Shown here in pieces: positions 49,288 to 62,572 of a DNA stretch of 64,000 nt; the first letter of the stretch is position 1, and each line of letters opens with the position of its first letter. Under the pieces are notes generated by a model. The model was given only the letters and a program-made list of their open reading frames with translations, was not told the origin of the DNA and ran no database searches. Source of the stretch: Isoperla grammatica (Eukaryota; Arthropoda; Insecta; Plecoptera; Perlodidae); assembly GCA_945910005.1 (NCBI GenBank), contig OX246741.1, positions 52,338,424 to 52,402,423 on the forward strand. The letters are read 5' to 3'. The position numbers and the translations under genes are program-made.

Positions 49288-50757
49288 TATGGATGCGCCT
49301 TTATGTTTGTTTTTTAAACTGAAAAGGGTTGACAACCAACCTTACAGGAATACGTCACTCTAATACAACAGTGCCCCCATACACACCCCATTACCCGAAA
49401 CCATCGCGTAACATTGACTTTCTAAGCAGGTACAAAGAAGTTGTTTGGCGTTGAGACATCTTCGTCTTGGTCACCGAACCTTATCTATTTGTCCAAGGTC
49501 GACTCCGCTTGAGGTGAGGTCTTTGTTTATCGCAATCATATACACGACCCGACCATTTAGAACCGGCGCATTGTGTTACAAAGTATAAACTTAATTTGTG
49601 AGCGCCGGACTAGAATATAAACCGGATCAGTAGAAATAAAACCCGCAGCCTGATTCCGGCCGTGCGGTGGGGGGGGGGGGGGGGGGGGGGGGGGGGCGGC
49701 TGCATCAACGACAACCTAACAATCCAGTACTTTGTGTTCTCTGCACGTCCCTTTGAAACTTGTGAAAAAGTCAACAAGTGAAAGGTGAAGCCAGCTAGCC
49801 TAACTGACAACTTTTTAACTTGGTTGTGTTTGCGCGTTTGCGTACAAGTTGCCAGACGAAAAAGTTTTATAAAGCCGTAAACCATATCTCGCTACGCGTC
49901 CTGCGATTAAACACGTTGTAAAGAAAGAATTAACATGCGTCAGGCTACGGGGATGGAAATGGGGAAAAGCCGTTGACATGTTTAAAGTGGTGTTTATGTA
50001 TAAAAACGACACATTTTCTTGGCTCAGGGCTGCACGAAAATGTGATAATAAATCAATTCGGCCCACTAACTCTTTTCTACAAGAAGTTCAACAATTTGAC
50101 GCAGATTTTAACCTAGAAGCTAAGGTAGATTTAAGATTAACATCTGTAGTGAATGCGGGGTATTACTTCTGAAGGCAAAGCCTCTGATTTGCTATTTTTC
50201 AAGAAGTAATGCGCATTTAGAAATAGATAGTCCGGAACCTTTACAACTTGTTTCTTTTAATATTCCTGTGATGTGTCCACGAAGTGTTAGGGCGAAATGC
50301 AGAGTATGTGATTTGATCATGGTTGCTATGGAGTTTGTTCTTATTGAAAATAGCAAGTAATAAAATAATTCCATAGCAACAAATCCTGTTCTTAACTTGA
50401 CTCTTGGCTCAGCATACGGCCCTGTCTTTTTACCCTCCAAAAACGCCAATATACGCATACAAGCACTCTTCCTTTGTTAGGATTCAATCTAAATATAATA
50501 GCCTAAAATGAAATCGTATAAGTGGGATAAATTTGTGACCTTATAGCAGAATCAATTGTATTTCATTTGATGTATACAGCCTACACTAATTCAAAAGAGC
50601 AATTTAAAAACCTGCGGCGTGAGTTGCGTTTTTACAAGAATTGAATTAAATGTAAAATTCAAATTTAGAAATGATGCATTTATTATTATGATTCAACAAT
50701 ATAAACTTGATTTTACATTTTTAATTCAATATTTTTAAATGAAAATGTATATGTACA
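49288..50757. other. No gene; 28-base G run
   Basis: Contains G28 at 49669-49696. Frames of 91 codons or less show nothing recognisable. Confidence 0.4.
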
Positions 50758-50759
50758 TA

Positions 50760-51367
50760 TGAGGGCCTTGGGGCAAAAACTAGATAAGTCCACATAAGTA
50801 AGTTCTGAGTAAATCGAAAAACAAAGTTTGAAAATTCCTAACATATATATCTGTTCATGTAATTGCTGATTTATGAAGCATAACTTAAACCTACGGGTGT
50901 TTTTAAGTAAAATCAAGATTAAAACAAAAAAAAAATAGTCATAATAAGTCATATTATGAATTTTTTATTTGATGTGACTTGTCTTGTTTTTGCCCCAAAC
51001 AAAATTTTAATGCAAAATAAATCAGATAGATTTTTTCTGACTTTTTCTCTTAGAAGAGTTCATCATAACGACCAAACAACGACTACCTAACCTCTAATGT
51101 CACATGAAATGACAGTTCCCAGCTGGCAAGCACCGCCATCTCGATTGAATGTTTTGGCTCATAAACCAGACAAGTCCAGGGACTTGTCTGGTTTTTGCTA
51201 CCGATGGAGGTTAGCCTAGGATTGGAATAGATGTAACATAGCCATTCAAGTCCGGACTTATCTCGGTTTTGCACCAAATGAAAGCTTACTTATAATACAA
51301 ATTTTCACCAGCCATAACTTTTTTTTTCCAAAAGTGGACTTATCTTGTTTTTGACCCAGTGCCCTCA
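50760..51367. mobile_element. TA-flanked element with internal palindromic subrepeats
   Basis: Inverted ends TGAGGGCCTTGGGGCAAAAA and TTTTTGACCCAGTGCCCTCA sit between TA dinucleotides (50758-50759, 51368-51369). The motif GACTTGTCTGGTTTTTGC recurs in variants near 50975, 51178, 51256 and 51343 and inverted at 51166. Two copies form the 30-base near-palindrome at 51166-51195. No transposase frame. Confidence 0.78.
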
Positions 51368-51722
51368 TATGCTCCACTCTTATAGCCTACTATGAGCAAA
51401 TTAATTACATGTTTCCTTTTGAATTCTGTTTATGGTGAGAGGGTGAACTCAGTTACTACTTTCTCTCCTGAATTCCACTATGTAATTATACTCGCCCTGT
51501 CATTTCCAACAAGTGAAATCTGGATGGCATGAGAGCCGACTTCACTCGGTTAGACATGAAAACCTGTCTACCGAACACCAATTACGAAATACGAGTCTCC
51601 TTTGCATCAGCATACACTCTGAGCGAGCAAAGACTTACATTCGACTCAATTTGAGACAAAATGTTGCACTGGTTGCTTTTGACGTTAAGTGCAGTGGCGT
51701 AGGAATAATGCGGACAGCCCGT
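51368..51722. other. No gene; half hAT-like end
   Basis: CAGTGGCGTAGGAATAATGC at 51691 matches the hAT-like terminus at 15108 and 20693, but I found no partner end nearby. Confidence 0.4.
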
Positions 51723-51876
51723 CCTTGTCAGAAATGCTTAAATAAAGCGCAATATTTCGAATGCTATCAGCACTCTTCAACTTGCAATCTGCAACTCTAC
51801 AACACAAGTCTACAACTATTGTAGAGTGCTGATTAGAATTAGAACTACTGTGCTTTATTTAACATTTCCGACAAGG
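51723..51876. mobile_element. Foldback element
   Basis: CCTTGTCAGAAATGCTTAAA at the left is the inverted match of TTTAACATTTCCGACAAGG at the right. An inner pair TCAGCACTCT/AGAGTGCTGA adds a second stem. Target duplication not clear. Confidence 0.65.
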
Positions 51877-52408
51877 AACGTGTACAGTCCAATACTTTCT
51901 CTTATCAGATATTACTCTCTCTGATTCGTCTGCATTGTAGTCTGACTTATGAGAGCAGTATAGATGTATGAGATATGTACACATCTGATCACAATAACCA
52001 AGGGAGATTAGTATACAGACTGTGCAGGCACACTTAAAGGTCAAAAGGTCAACCAGCCTCGACAAGTATGACTGACAGTTCCCTAAAATGTAATATGGAT
52101 TACCACGCAGCCCATCTACGTCTGTTTGCTATTCTCTTCTTCTCTTCTACTCAAAATTCAAGCCCTGTCTAATTTAAGTTATCTCTGAGATTTAGATTTC
52201 CGAGCAATGTTACTGCATTGTACACGCATATTGCTTTGACGTGAAAGCTACTGTTTATTTTGTAATAAGGAATACGAAATTAACAATTAATATTGTGCAT
52301 CCCACCATAGCCCATTAATTTAGGGAACCTCTTTGGCTGCATGAAGGTCTTATTCCGTCAAGTTTTACTTAACATAATGGAAGCATTGAAGACGTAGACC
52401 TAAAAGAT
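51877..52408. other. No gene recognised
   Basis: AT-rich spacer. Confidence 0.4.
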
Positions 52409-52730
52409 CTTGTCTTAGGAATAAGTAAACGGTGACTTTGGAGCCGTCCTAGCAACGAAGCTCTCAATAAATTCAAAGTTGTTCTGAATCGGCCTTGTTG
52501 ATTCTGACATTTGTCCGCAGGTGTTCGCACTGTCCAATCACTGATTCATATGGTTTGTATGGTATGTATGTTTGAAATATTGATCTTTGATTGGTTATTG
52601 CTCACTCGTCGATGGTGTTTAGAGCCTACAGGGTTGGTTAGTCGCTTTAAATTAAAGTCCCCCACTGAAAATCAGTTTCGTTACTGAGTGGGTAGACTCT
52701 AAATGTGAATTAATTTATTTTTTATTTAAG
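52409..52730 (+). mobile_element. tRNA-derived SINE (family 2), 5'-truncated
   Basis: Matches the 22650 copy from CTTGTCTTAGGAATAAG to TTACTGAGTGGGTAGACTCT and the ATTT-rich tail. The tRNA-like head is missing, which is the expected result of incomplete reverse transcription. Confidence 0.88.
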
Positions 52731-54092
52731 GAAATGGTACTTAAACGATCTTGAAATGTGAATTATATTAAAAACGGTGCTTTCAAATGTTAGTTGTGTA
52801 GACGAGAAATATTTTCTCTCAACTTACCGTTTACTCTTTTATATAGTTTTAGTCAACATAAACCTTCATCAGATAAAATTTGCTTTAAAACTATAATTTA
52901 AAATGAATGCTTATTTAAACTTTGTATAATACAAACTCGTGAATTTTATCTTACTTTCTTTTATGAAAGCAATGATCAAGGAAATTAATATTTGTGTCTA
53001 GAATCATATTCAAATTAAAAAAAAACAGAAACAGTTTGGGGAAGAAAAAAAAATACCAGTACAGTTTGTTGGTAATTTCTGGTTTTTACAATAAAATTGC
53101 ATTGCATGCACTGCAAAGCTCGTATTTGTTGGTAGTGTAGTTTAAGCAAAGATAAGTATAGCCAGCAAGTAGTCCGTAGTATGAAAACAAATTGATAATT
53201 CCAGATTAATTTTTCCACACGTATACTAATATGGGTACAAAATAAGGGAAACAAATTTGTGTAACATAATAATTAAACAACTTTAATAGTGATCGCATTA
53301 TTACTCGTTTGGACAAAAAGTCACTTGGGTCACAGTATATATGCAAATGATTTTTAACTTTTAAAAAATGTTTCAAATTTAATGCCTAGAGGAAGCCTGT
53401 TCTACAGATGATCTAGGTTTAGCAAATGACAAAGCCACAAAGGTGGCGGATTTTTTAAAACTAGTTGTATGGAACGCCACAGGGCTACTCGGGTCTGCGG
53501 CTTATTATAACTCAGAAGTATTATTATTAGCTAGAAGAAACTTGTTAAAACAAACTACGTTATGAAAGTACTACGGACTTAGACCTGTGGGGGTTATAAA
53601 TCCAATTTATATCTTATCAAACACAAGATTTTGTGAAAATAACTCAGTTTAGTTTCCTAGAACAGATTGTGTGTACAAGTAATTAAGTTATCTCATAAAG
53701 TTCCAAAAAATGTGGTTTACCTCCAAAAATCAATTTATCTGTTACACGTTATTAAATATTTTCGGCGAGCTACTACGGAACATAGCCAACCATGGGATAG
53801 GCTAAATCCTGATGTGGAACATTAGTCTAGGGCGCGAAACCTCTAGTTCACGAATTATTTCACTGACTGGAACATTCAAGCACTTTAATATTCGCTCTTA
53901 TACCTTTCCTTTATTTGAAGTAGATATTCGTCTAGTCACCTATTGTGTTTGAAGCTGCACTTTTTTCTTCCAGCCCCTAAACCAGTGAATCATGAGAAAT
54001 AAATACCACATAAAGAACTAATTAATTATTCGCATGTACCTTTGCGCGGGCCTGATACCCTAATAGCCCCCTTGGTCCTGCCTATATAGGAT
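52731..54092. other. No gene recognised
   Basis: AT-rich. Short frames only. Confidence 0.4.
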
Positions 54093-54622
54093 ATATACTG
54101 GCCACGCCGTAAGAAGCGAGGTGTTCCCTGGCATTCTGAGAAGAGACGGTCGCTCCACACGGTCTACTTCAACCGTATTAACTGCGAGATTTCCCGATAC
54201 CTGCACTGTTATTGTCCTCCGCATTGACTGCACCAGCCGTGAATGGAATGCGACCCTACCACGTCATACAACATGCGGGCGATTGATATTATAACTACAA
54301 TAATTGTAATTGTAAAATTGTAAATAATATGTAGATTTTAAATAATTGTAATTTAATTGTAAGAAAAGTACACATTATGTACTTAAATTCGCCCATTTTG
54401 TTTTTCATAATAATTTTTTTTTCATGTACCAGTGCCGTTGTATTATTTATGTAAAATAAAAAAATAAAGACACTATAATATTATTACTATTATTATTATA
54501 CCTTAGGCAAAAGAACGGAATGCAACTAAATTTAGGTTGGTAGTTGTCACACGCGTCACTCACTATTACATAATCCGTGACGACAACACCTTGCAAGTTA
54601 ACGCGACGAGACTATATCGTCC
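54093..54622 (+). mobile_element. Unclassified dispersed element X, longest copy
   Basis: Starts ACTGGCCACGCCGTAAGAAG and ends near AACGCGACGAGACTATAT. The middle (about 54305-54515) is AT-rich and absent from the copy at 16790, so it is a later insertion or a variable region. It includes AATAAAGACAC and an (ATT)n-like stretch that could be a separate retroelement tail. Confidence 0.6.
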
Positions 54623-55611
54623 TTAGCGTTGCTCGCATGACACCGGCTCAGATTGCATCGAGTGTGGTCCGGTAGCCCACATAGCCCAGCCCTGCGTCAC
54701 GAGGGTAATGATAGTAGTACGACGTGTTAAACAGATCGCTATATCATGGAGATAAAGAGCGTCGGTCATGTTACACGGCCGGTTTGAACGGAGGGGTGAG
54801 TTATGCACACGGGAAACAGCTGATAATACATCTATCTACATGGATGTAAGTTTGAAGTTACCTCCTTTGCAGAAGACTCGATTTCGGTCTGTTAAAATGG
54901 GTCTAAATTCTTATAAAAGAAAAGCATAATGTCATCATATAGAGAATTTAATACTCATTCTTATGAAATGTTTTTTATACGAATAAATATTTCTGTACTG
55001 CAGATGTTCTTAATTTGGTGTGAAAGGTGTCAGCAACATCATTTTACAAAAGCTAATTGAGAACATTTGAAAAAAAGGAAGTATAGATTAGAACAAAGGA
55101 ACATTCGTAAGAAAGATCAAGCTAAATTCTATACAGAATGACATATTTTGATTTATATTTGGGACAATGTAAACACATTTTAAAGCAAGTTTAACAGATC
55201 GAAATCGAGAGTTCTGCAGACTAGGTAGACACTTGAAAGTCAGCTTGAAACCATAATTTCATTGTGTACCTTTCATACATTCCCCGTCAATTTAATTTAA
55301 TTTTCGTATCGTTTTATATATTATTGTGTGAATATTGTTTTAATTCTTTTTTGTGTTCTGTGTATGAATGCAACGTAGATTCTGTTTATGACTTCAATTT
55401 TATATTTTTCAGTTATTATGTATTATTTGCTGTCTTCTATTGTCAAGCAGCTTTGCAACTTAAAATTTAAAAAATATATCAAACAAACAAATAGTTTATT
55501 AGAACAACATTTATCCTAAGGAAATCCAATGGTTAACAAACTACGTCAACGAGGATTATGCGGTTCGATCTTTTTTTTTAAATTACTTTTTCGACTACCT
55601 TTAATATATCT
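54623..55611. other. No gene recognised
   Basis: AT-rich spacer with short frames. Confidence 0.4.
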
Positions 55612-55830
55612 ATGATATGTAAACGATGACTTTGGAACCGTCATAGCAACAAAGTACATTCCAAATTGTATAAATGTTCCCCAGAACTACAAGTCAAATT
55701 CTTTGAAAGCTGAAACGCACGTGAAATAGTAGCAGTAATAGTGAAATAGTAGTCAGTAACGTTATACGTTACTGGTGGGACTTTGCCCTGTTAACGATAT
55801 ATTTCAAATAAATAAATAAACGAATAGTAA
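55612..55830 (+). mobile_element. SINE family 2, diverged copy
   Basis: GATGACTTTGGAACCGTCAT and AGCAACAAAG match the family core (GGTGACTTTGGAGCCGTCCTAGCAACGAAG). A 3' part with GGTGGGACTTT and an (AATA)n tail follows. Head absent. Confidence 0.55.
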
Positions 55831-56239
55831 CAAAATAAACCTTGTTACGATAAACACTCATTTTATGACATCACAGTACATATTAAAATTTAAATATTCC
55901 CCACACATACATCTGCCCTTCGTTAGTGTATAGACGTGTTCAAGATGGGCAACTAAAGAAATAATCTTTCCTCACTTCTGTCGATATAAAATGTGCAATG
56001 TCGTCTTGGGAATATGTTTGGTTACTTCTCTCTTTAAGCTGCCACCTCACTCCAACCCACAACACTGATGCGTTGTCGTACTCGTAATAGCTAGGAGTGA
56101 TGCAGCCTCGTCTTCCTTGGGGCGAATCAACAATTCAAATCTGTTCTCAGTTGACGGATCCCGCGCGCAAGTATTGCCACTCTTCCGTTACAGACGTTGC
56201 AAAACCTTAACCATTTTACCGTCAGGTTCTATTTGCTTT
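55831..56239. other. No gene recognised
   Basis: Nothing assigned. Confidence 0.4.
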
Positions 56240-56259
56240 TCTCTCTCTCTCTCTCTCAC

Positions 56260-56308
<49 letters not shown>

Positions 56309-56309
56309 T
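56240..56309. repeat. Impure (CT)n microsatellite
   Basis: CT dinucleotides with several C, A, T and G interruptions, so older than the tract at 56735. Confidence 0.9.
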
Positions 56310-56640
56310 TCAAAATACATGCTATTCGCACCTTAAAATGCTCTACGTGCAGAGATAAGGGATGTTTCTCATGACAATTTAGGGTTATTCCGATTAAAAA
56401 CTCACAATCACTATTTTAATAAAGGTTAACACATCAGTTAAATACCAATTAAGGCAGAATGTACTCGTTGGTAGTTGTAATGTGACCATAATTCCCTTAA
56501 TAATGTCAATGGAAAATTAGAGTGAATGGGATGGATGAATGAGACGTTGATTTTTGTTAGTGTGTAAGTTGAAAGTTTCAAGTTAATCATATTTATTTGT
56601 AATCAATTTGTACTTAATTAATTAATTAATTTGTATTTCT
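56310..56640. other. No gene; possibly LINE 3' untranslated sequence
   Basis: AT-rich. It may belong to the LINE fragment that follows, but I cannot align it with the full copy. Confidence 0.35.
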
Positions 56641-56647
56641 ACTTAGT

Positions 56648-56732
56648 AATAGTAGGTTGGATGTAAGAGAAGGTCCAACTGGCCTTAATCCCGCCTGAAA
56701 ATAAAGACATTTATCTATATATCCATCTGTCT

Positions 56733-56734
<2 letters not shown>
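56648..56734 (+). mobile_element. LINE 3' end, same family as 35455 element
   Basis: AGGTTGGATGTAAGAGAAGG, then AACTGGCCTTAATCCCGCCT and AATAAAGACATTTATCTAT align with 40559-40628 of the full LINE. Only the 3' untranslated end is recognisable. It is followed at once by a long (CT)n, as in the full copy. Confidence 0.82.
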
Positions 56735-56807
<73 letters not shown>

Positions 56808-56827
56808 CTCCCTCCCTCCCTCCCTCC
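56735..56827. repeat. (CT)n then (CCCT)n microsatellite
   Basis: About 70 bases of CT then six CCCT/TCCC units, directly downstream of the LINE tail. Confidence 0.95.
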
Positions 56828-57178
56828 CCACTTTTCCCTGTTCTGCTCGTACCGTGCGTACATTGCCCGTTCTGCATGTTGTGTTTGCTGGGTACGAATT
56901 GTTATTCCCGAAACGGAAATAATTGTTTTAATTTCATATTATGATGTTCGCGCAGCAGTGATGGTTGGAGTACCAGGTGGATGGAGGCTGTTTTACACAG
57001 GTAAGAACAATAGGACACAGAGCTGTAGGTAGTAAGGTATTTGGCTGTAGCCAGCCTACAGGTAGACTTTCATATGTTTAAAACTGGCGTACAATTGGAT
57101 GCGATGAAATAATAGAACTAAAATATGCATTGATATTCACTATAGCTAAAAGTAAATTTAAAGGTCAAAACGCTTTTA
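56828..57178. other. No gene recognised
   Basis: About 350 bases, nothing assigned. Confidence 0.4.
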
Positions 57179-57343
57179 TAGTTGTCGTACAACATCTTCG
57201 GTAATGCTTCCGTCACGGGTGGGTGAGCGGCAACCAATCAGCAGCCGTGGCTAATTCAAATACCTGCTCGGGTTGGCCGAGACCGTAAACACGTCATTGA
57301 TTGATGATGAAAGCTTTACCGAAGTTGTTGTACGACGACTTTA
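57179..57343. mobile_element. Foldback element
   Basis: GTTGTCGTACAACATCTTCG at the left is the inverted match of CGAAGTTGTTGTACGACGAC at the right. Arms about 32 bases. Flanks TTTA/TTTA are compatible with a TA duplication. Confidence 0.65.
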
Positions 57344-57493
57344 CATTACAGATATTATAGTAATAATAATAATAATTATAGTTATAGGTCAACTAACAGT
57401 CCATTCTCAAAATTAATCTAGGTCCCTTAGATAGAGTTAATCACAATCCCCTCAATTACAACAATGCACAATACTAAAAAACTGGTTTTCAAA

Positions 57494-57582
57494 TGTTATG
57501 TTAAGGTGCATTTTTCACTGTTGTGCCATTGTTGTCACTGAAGATTTACAAGACCGTGGTTAATTCTATCTAAGGGTCCTAG
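57494..57582. repeat. Single unit related to the 90-bp repeat at 18731
   Basis: TGTTATGTTAAGGTGCATTTTTC...TTGTCACTGAAGAT matches the second half of the 18.7 kb unit, followed by CCGTGGTTAATTC as its start. Confidence 0.6.
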
Positions 57583-58020
57583 ATAAATTTTTAAAATGGT
57601 CTATTTAGGGAACAACCAGTGTCATCTACGGTTCATAGTATTTATTTTGTTTATAAAATAAACATTTGATCATTTAAACTAAATCCAAAACTAAACAAGT
57701 TTTACACGAGAAATTCTCGAGTAGCTGGAACTTAAAGCTTAAGCCTCAATCTAAGCCGCAGCTTAAGGTAGTAAGGTAGACCCACCGTCTAGACAGCGTC
57801 TTAGCAGGCGGGCTTACACCTCAGTGCTAACTTGAGTGTGTGAAGCAGACATTGTCATAAGCGGTGCTTTAGTAGCCAAGCCAACGTAATGATTCTACAC
57901 CCGAGCTCATACGCGCTCAGTTCAATATACCGCAGAGCTGTGAGAAGCCTTAAATAATAATATGCCCTTTGTTGTCTGCTTTGTGAGGGTTAATAGCGAC
58001 GGCTTGGTCGATAATTGCTA
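57583..58020. other. No gene recognised
   Basis: Includes a short CTTAAGC-rich patch near 57735-57765, possibly imperfect small repeats. Confidence 0.35.
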
Positions 58021-58353
58021 AATAAAATAAATAAATGAATTCACATTAAGAGTCTACCCACTCAATAACAAGACTGGTTTTCAGTGGGGGGACTTTAATT
58101 TAAAGCGACTAAACCAACCATGTGGGCTCCGAACACTATCGACGAGTGAGTGATAATCAATAAAAGATCGATATTTCAAATACGAAACATATAAATCAGT
58201 GATTGGACAGTGTGAACACCTGCGGACAAATGACAGAATCAACAAGGCTGATTCAGAACAACTTTGAATTTATTGAGTGCTTCGTTGCTAGGACGGCTCC
58301 AAGTCACCGTTTACTTATTCCTAAGGCAAGAAGTGGTGGAATTGAATCCATAA
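58021..58353 (-). mobile_element. tRNA-derived SINE (family 2), 5'-truncated
   Basis: Minus-strand copy with an (AAAT)n-type tail at the left and the full body through GGATTCAATTCCACC. It stops where the tRNA-like head should begin. Confidence 0.88.
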
Positions 58354-59187
58354 AAAAACGGAGTATTTATAAACACACTATTATGTGGTGGGCGAATATT
58401 GTGATTGAAGTTTAATCCCAGACAAGTTGGAATTGTTAATTTAGTTTTTGTGTGTTCGTCTATTTGTGTTCTTTATTTCTTTGATCGTGAACAGTTTTCT
58501 AGAACGAGAACTACTAGAAGAAAATACACGCTCAAGAAAGAACAGCAATATGAGAATAATCCACCATTCCCCATTCTTAGACAAATTAGTTTCCTTTATA
58601 TTACATTATTTTTCAAATGTTGTGGTTTTTCTTGTTTTTGTTACCACATGTGAAGGTAAAGAAACAGTTACCTACTTCATTTCAGAACTGGAACTGCTTA
58701 TGCGAAAACGTACAAATAAGTTGAGGCGTTTTTTTCCCTATGTAAATCATTAGATTTAAAGACCTACCTATATGTTTGTTTCTTTGTAAACAAAATTTAC
58801 GTTTAAAAACAAACAGTTCTTTTTCTTATATTTAGTTTTGTCAAAGACGAAATTCTGTTGCGTAATTTGCTTCAAAGGATACATTTCAAATACCAACGTA
58901 TGGTGGTTGTTTCGTTTACTCAAGCTCTGCAGATTTTTGCCCAATTCTGATGACAAACAGCATTTTCATTTGTGTTTGAGGTGTGAGTGTGTGCATTGAA
59001 GAAATATTGGCAAACATCAAAATAGAGCCAATTTATAATGTTGTGTGTAACAGTGCTGGTGGGTGTAGAAAGATTGTGCCATTTTCTTTAAAAAACGGGG
59101 TATTAAGGGTCGTGGATTAAAAGAAGAAAGGATCAGGACTAAGGACTCTCTAGATGGAGGGATGAATCCTCATAGTTAGTATTCACC
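58354..59187. other. No gene recognised
   Basis: AT-rich. Overlapping 82- and 101-codon frames at 58405-58753 show no domain. Confidence 0.4.
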
Positions 59188-59243
59188 TAGTTGTATCCAC
59201 ATAGTAAGTATCCACATAGTTGTATCCACATAGTAAGTCGTCG
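59188..59243. repeat. Short tandem duplication
   Basis: Two copies of a ~29-base unit, AGTTGTATCCACATAGTAAG followed by TATCCACAT. Confidence 0.8.
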
Positions 59244-59780
59244 CATCCCGTTAGGCAATATTGCGGCCATTGTAGACATCTTGGGCCTCCTACACATCCT
59301 TTACCTCAGGAAGAGTAGACAGAAGTCATAGAATATTGGTTCAGCTGTAACATTTTAAGCGGAAATTATGACCCAAAGTTACTTCTCATGGTGTTGCTTA
59401 ATTTGAATCAAAATTTAACATTTAGTTTTGATGTTTCAGGTTTCAAGGAATCAGTCAAATAACTACATGCAGATATTGAATAGGCTAACTGGATATCAAA
59501 ATAATTCGTCGGTGACATTCATAGGCTATAGGTCTGTCTATTCAAGGGTTAGGTTTCAGACTTCATCATTAGTAAGCTTTTTTTAAACACTAAAGCTTGA
59601 ATGTGTCTAAGAATCTGTGTGAACGTCATTATAACACTTTGGCTTTGTTAAAAATTAATCTTTTACAAACTTTTAAAAGTTTTTAAACCCATAACTCGCA
59701 CTCGTGACGATCTATATGTGGGGTCTACCAAAACACTGTGGGAGGACTTGACATATCTACTGTTCTGACAATGGCTGCGT
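59244..59780. other. No gene recognised
   Basis: Nothing assigned. Confidence 0.4.
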
Positions 59781-59814
59781 TCCGTTACTTCCGTTACTTC
59801 CGTTACTTCCGTTG
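59781..59814. repeat. 9-bp tandem repeat
   Basis: Nearly four copies of TCCGTTACT. Confidence 0.92.
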
Positions 59815-61232
59815 AAAATGCTTTCCCCCTGGTATTCTCCATCACGTTAAAGCATCTATAAGCAGTTAAGCACAATATAACTACGGAACACTTCAAGCAT
59901 AGATATGGCAGTTTAGGCCATTTAGGCGCAAGGTCGTTTTGCCACGCCCACTACATTAGTTGTCAAACAGTGTAGTAAAATTGAAAAAGTTGATAGAAGC
60001 GTTAGTCAAATCAATTAAATATATAATTTTTGCGCAATTTTACACTTCGGTTAAGCCCAAGGTTATGTCCGTCCTATAGAGAATTTTCTAAATGCCGCCA
60101 AAAACCACCACTTGTTGAAAATGCTCAAGTGAAAACCTCGAACATATTTAACATGTTGAATATGCTCAAGAATCACATTACGGAACGCTGAATAAAGCAC
60201 AATCAATAGGTTTCGGTACGGGCCAAGCATGCTTTAAGCATTTTCAACAGCTTTCGGAACGTACCCAATGGTTTGTCATTTCACAGAACTATCATCGCAC
60301 ATTTGTTACACCCCTGAACCAGAGCCGTTGTTGATACTGCGTTATCCAAACTCTGGCTCTCCATATTTCTAGCAAGACTTCAGCGTAGAGGCTACAATTA
60401 CGGGAGTCGTTACCGATGCGAGTATGATGCTCATATGAACTTGTTTTTATTGGGTTCAAGAGTGAAGGAAAACATTGACGCATGCTGGCCGGGTAAACTC
60501 AACTGATACATTTTACTTCGATAAATAAACCCACTTTCATGCGGGACTAAAAATATAAATCGAGTTATGAGTTAAGTTGGAAATCATATTTTGCTGTACA
60601 GACTTCATAAAGACGTGAGAATTCCATTTATATTTAACAACAATACAATTTCACTCATTTTTATTAATGTTCACTTTTTATCTACGGTCATAAAATCTGT
60701 CCAAATACATCTATTAAAATAAATCAACATACATCAATATTTATCCTGATAAGAGTAGTCGTGGAGTTATACCAAATACCTTATTTGGTTATATCTCGAA
60801 ACCAACCTCTCCGGACACAGCTTCCTAAATACCCATAGCAAGTACATGCACGCTTGGCTTTGGCATGGTTATGTGTCATTCCTTCATCATCGTGTCACCC
60901 ACAAATTATCTTGATCAACATCATTGTCAAAATATCAGACGTACAGTTCAATTAGGCCCTAACATCTTGCTTACTGATCTCATAGTTATCAACCAATGTC
61001 GTATTACCAAAATAATATTTTACTTCGGGTTTGTGCTCTTAAATAGTACTTATATGATTGTTTGCTCCTACAATATTTTTGATTTCTTGCTATTTCAACA
61101 TCTCCGTCTCCTACTTTTCTTTGTTTTAAATAGAGAATAACCTTGCTGTATATAGAAACAAAGTTATCAGAATCAACTGAAGGGAAAGTTGAAAGGGAAG
61201 GCTAAGGAGACACGGCATAACCAACTCACAGT
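59815..61232. other. No gene recognised
   Basis: AT-rich. 'gaaaatgct' and 'agcattttcaac' recur in both orientations between 59810 and 60255, which could be an eroded inverted-repeat element that I cannot delimit. Confidence 0.35.
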
Positions 61233-61640
61233 TCGCTGCACCTGACGACGGGAGCATTTTGTCGCTCCCGAAACGCTGACCCAAGTCGCAGTTCGCTGCA
61301 CCTGACGACGGGAGCATTTTGTCGCTTCCGAAACGCTGATCCAACTCGCGGTTTTCCCCAGCTGACGACGGGATCAGATTGTCGGTCCTGAAACGCTGAT
61401 CCAACTCGCGGTTTTCCCCAGCTGACGACGGGAGCGGGTTGTCTCCCGAAACGCTGATCCAACTTGCGGTTTTCCCCAGCTGACGACGGGAGCAGTTTGT
61501 CGGTCCTGAAACGCCGATCGAACTCGCGGTTTTCCCCAGCTGACAACGGGAGCGGTTTGTCTCCCGAAACTCTGATCTAACTCGCAGTTCGCTGCATTTG
61601 ACGACGGGAGCATTTTGTCGCTGCCGAAACGCAGATCTTT
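61233..61640. repeat. 60-bp minisatellite, about seven copies
   Basis: The unit includes CAGCTGACGACGGGAGCA, TTTGTCGGTCCTGAAACGCT and GATCCAACTCGCGGTTTTCC. Two unit types alternate by block: one with TTTTCCCCAGCTG, one with TTCGCTGCACCTG. Some units are 58 bases, so the 176-codon minus-strand frame changes register and similar peptides appear in other frames. Noncoding in my view. Confidence 0.93.
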
Positions 61641-62572
61641 TTAGTGCGGTTTTCATTTTGTTTTTAACTTACATATTATCCATGCTGTATTCGAAATAAT
61701 CATGTTTTTAATAAGCTTTCACAAGAAAATATATACATTTGTATAATGTATAACTTGAACGATTTTATTTTATATCTCTAGTTTTCCACCCTAATGCTTC
61801 CATTCCAGCATTTCTCGTCTTGTCGCTCTCTTCAATATTCTTCTCGAACCCTTTGTCATATTGATACGTCACTGTAAATAGGACCGCATCTGCCGTAAAC
61901 ACACAACTCGCTCTCCAGATTCCTCCGTGTATTTTCTGAGTCCCTGATACGTTTACCTGTAAAGCCGCGGGCTTTGTGTTGCCTACTAGTCCGGGTTACT
62001 GGATAAAACAAACATTCTTCTTGCTTGCTTTGCCATTCGTCTACCAGATTTGCAAACTATCGATCTGGCGAGAGATAATGGAAAGCGATGCGACGCATAT
62101 TCTTCCGTTTTCATCAATAACAGTATATAAGTTACTACAATGTACGAGATGCTTCTACTATTGTAAGTCGTGGTTTTTGTTGTGTAAATATATCAACGCT
62201 TTTCTTTTAAAACGAAAGTTTAAAATTAACTCATTACTGTTCAAGTTTCTATTATCATTTTCCTCTCAGACTAGTAAACAAGCTCTATCGGAAAATAGTA
62301 TGATGCGTACGGTATAGTTGGCAGTATTCTCATTCTAGCGTTTACATCTTATTGCTAATCAATGGTAATTAGCTAATTAGTAATACAATAGTCTTTGTAG
62401 TAATTTATCTCCCCTTACGTAGCGGGTGTATTCACACAAAGCGTACCGGGGGTCACAATTGTTACTTAATTGCTACAATGTTTCAAAAGACGTTTCATTG
62501 AAGTTCAATTATTCTCCAAAATTGGTTTGCTATTCTTACTGAAAAGCTACGTAAAGAAATACAGAAACTCTA
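61641..62572. other. No gene recognised
   Basis: AT-rich. A 113-codon frame at 61976-62317 shows no domain. Confidence 0.4.
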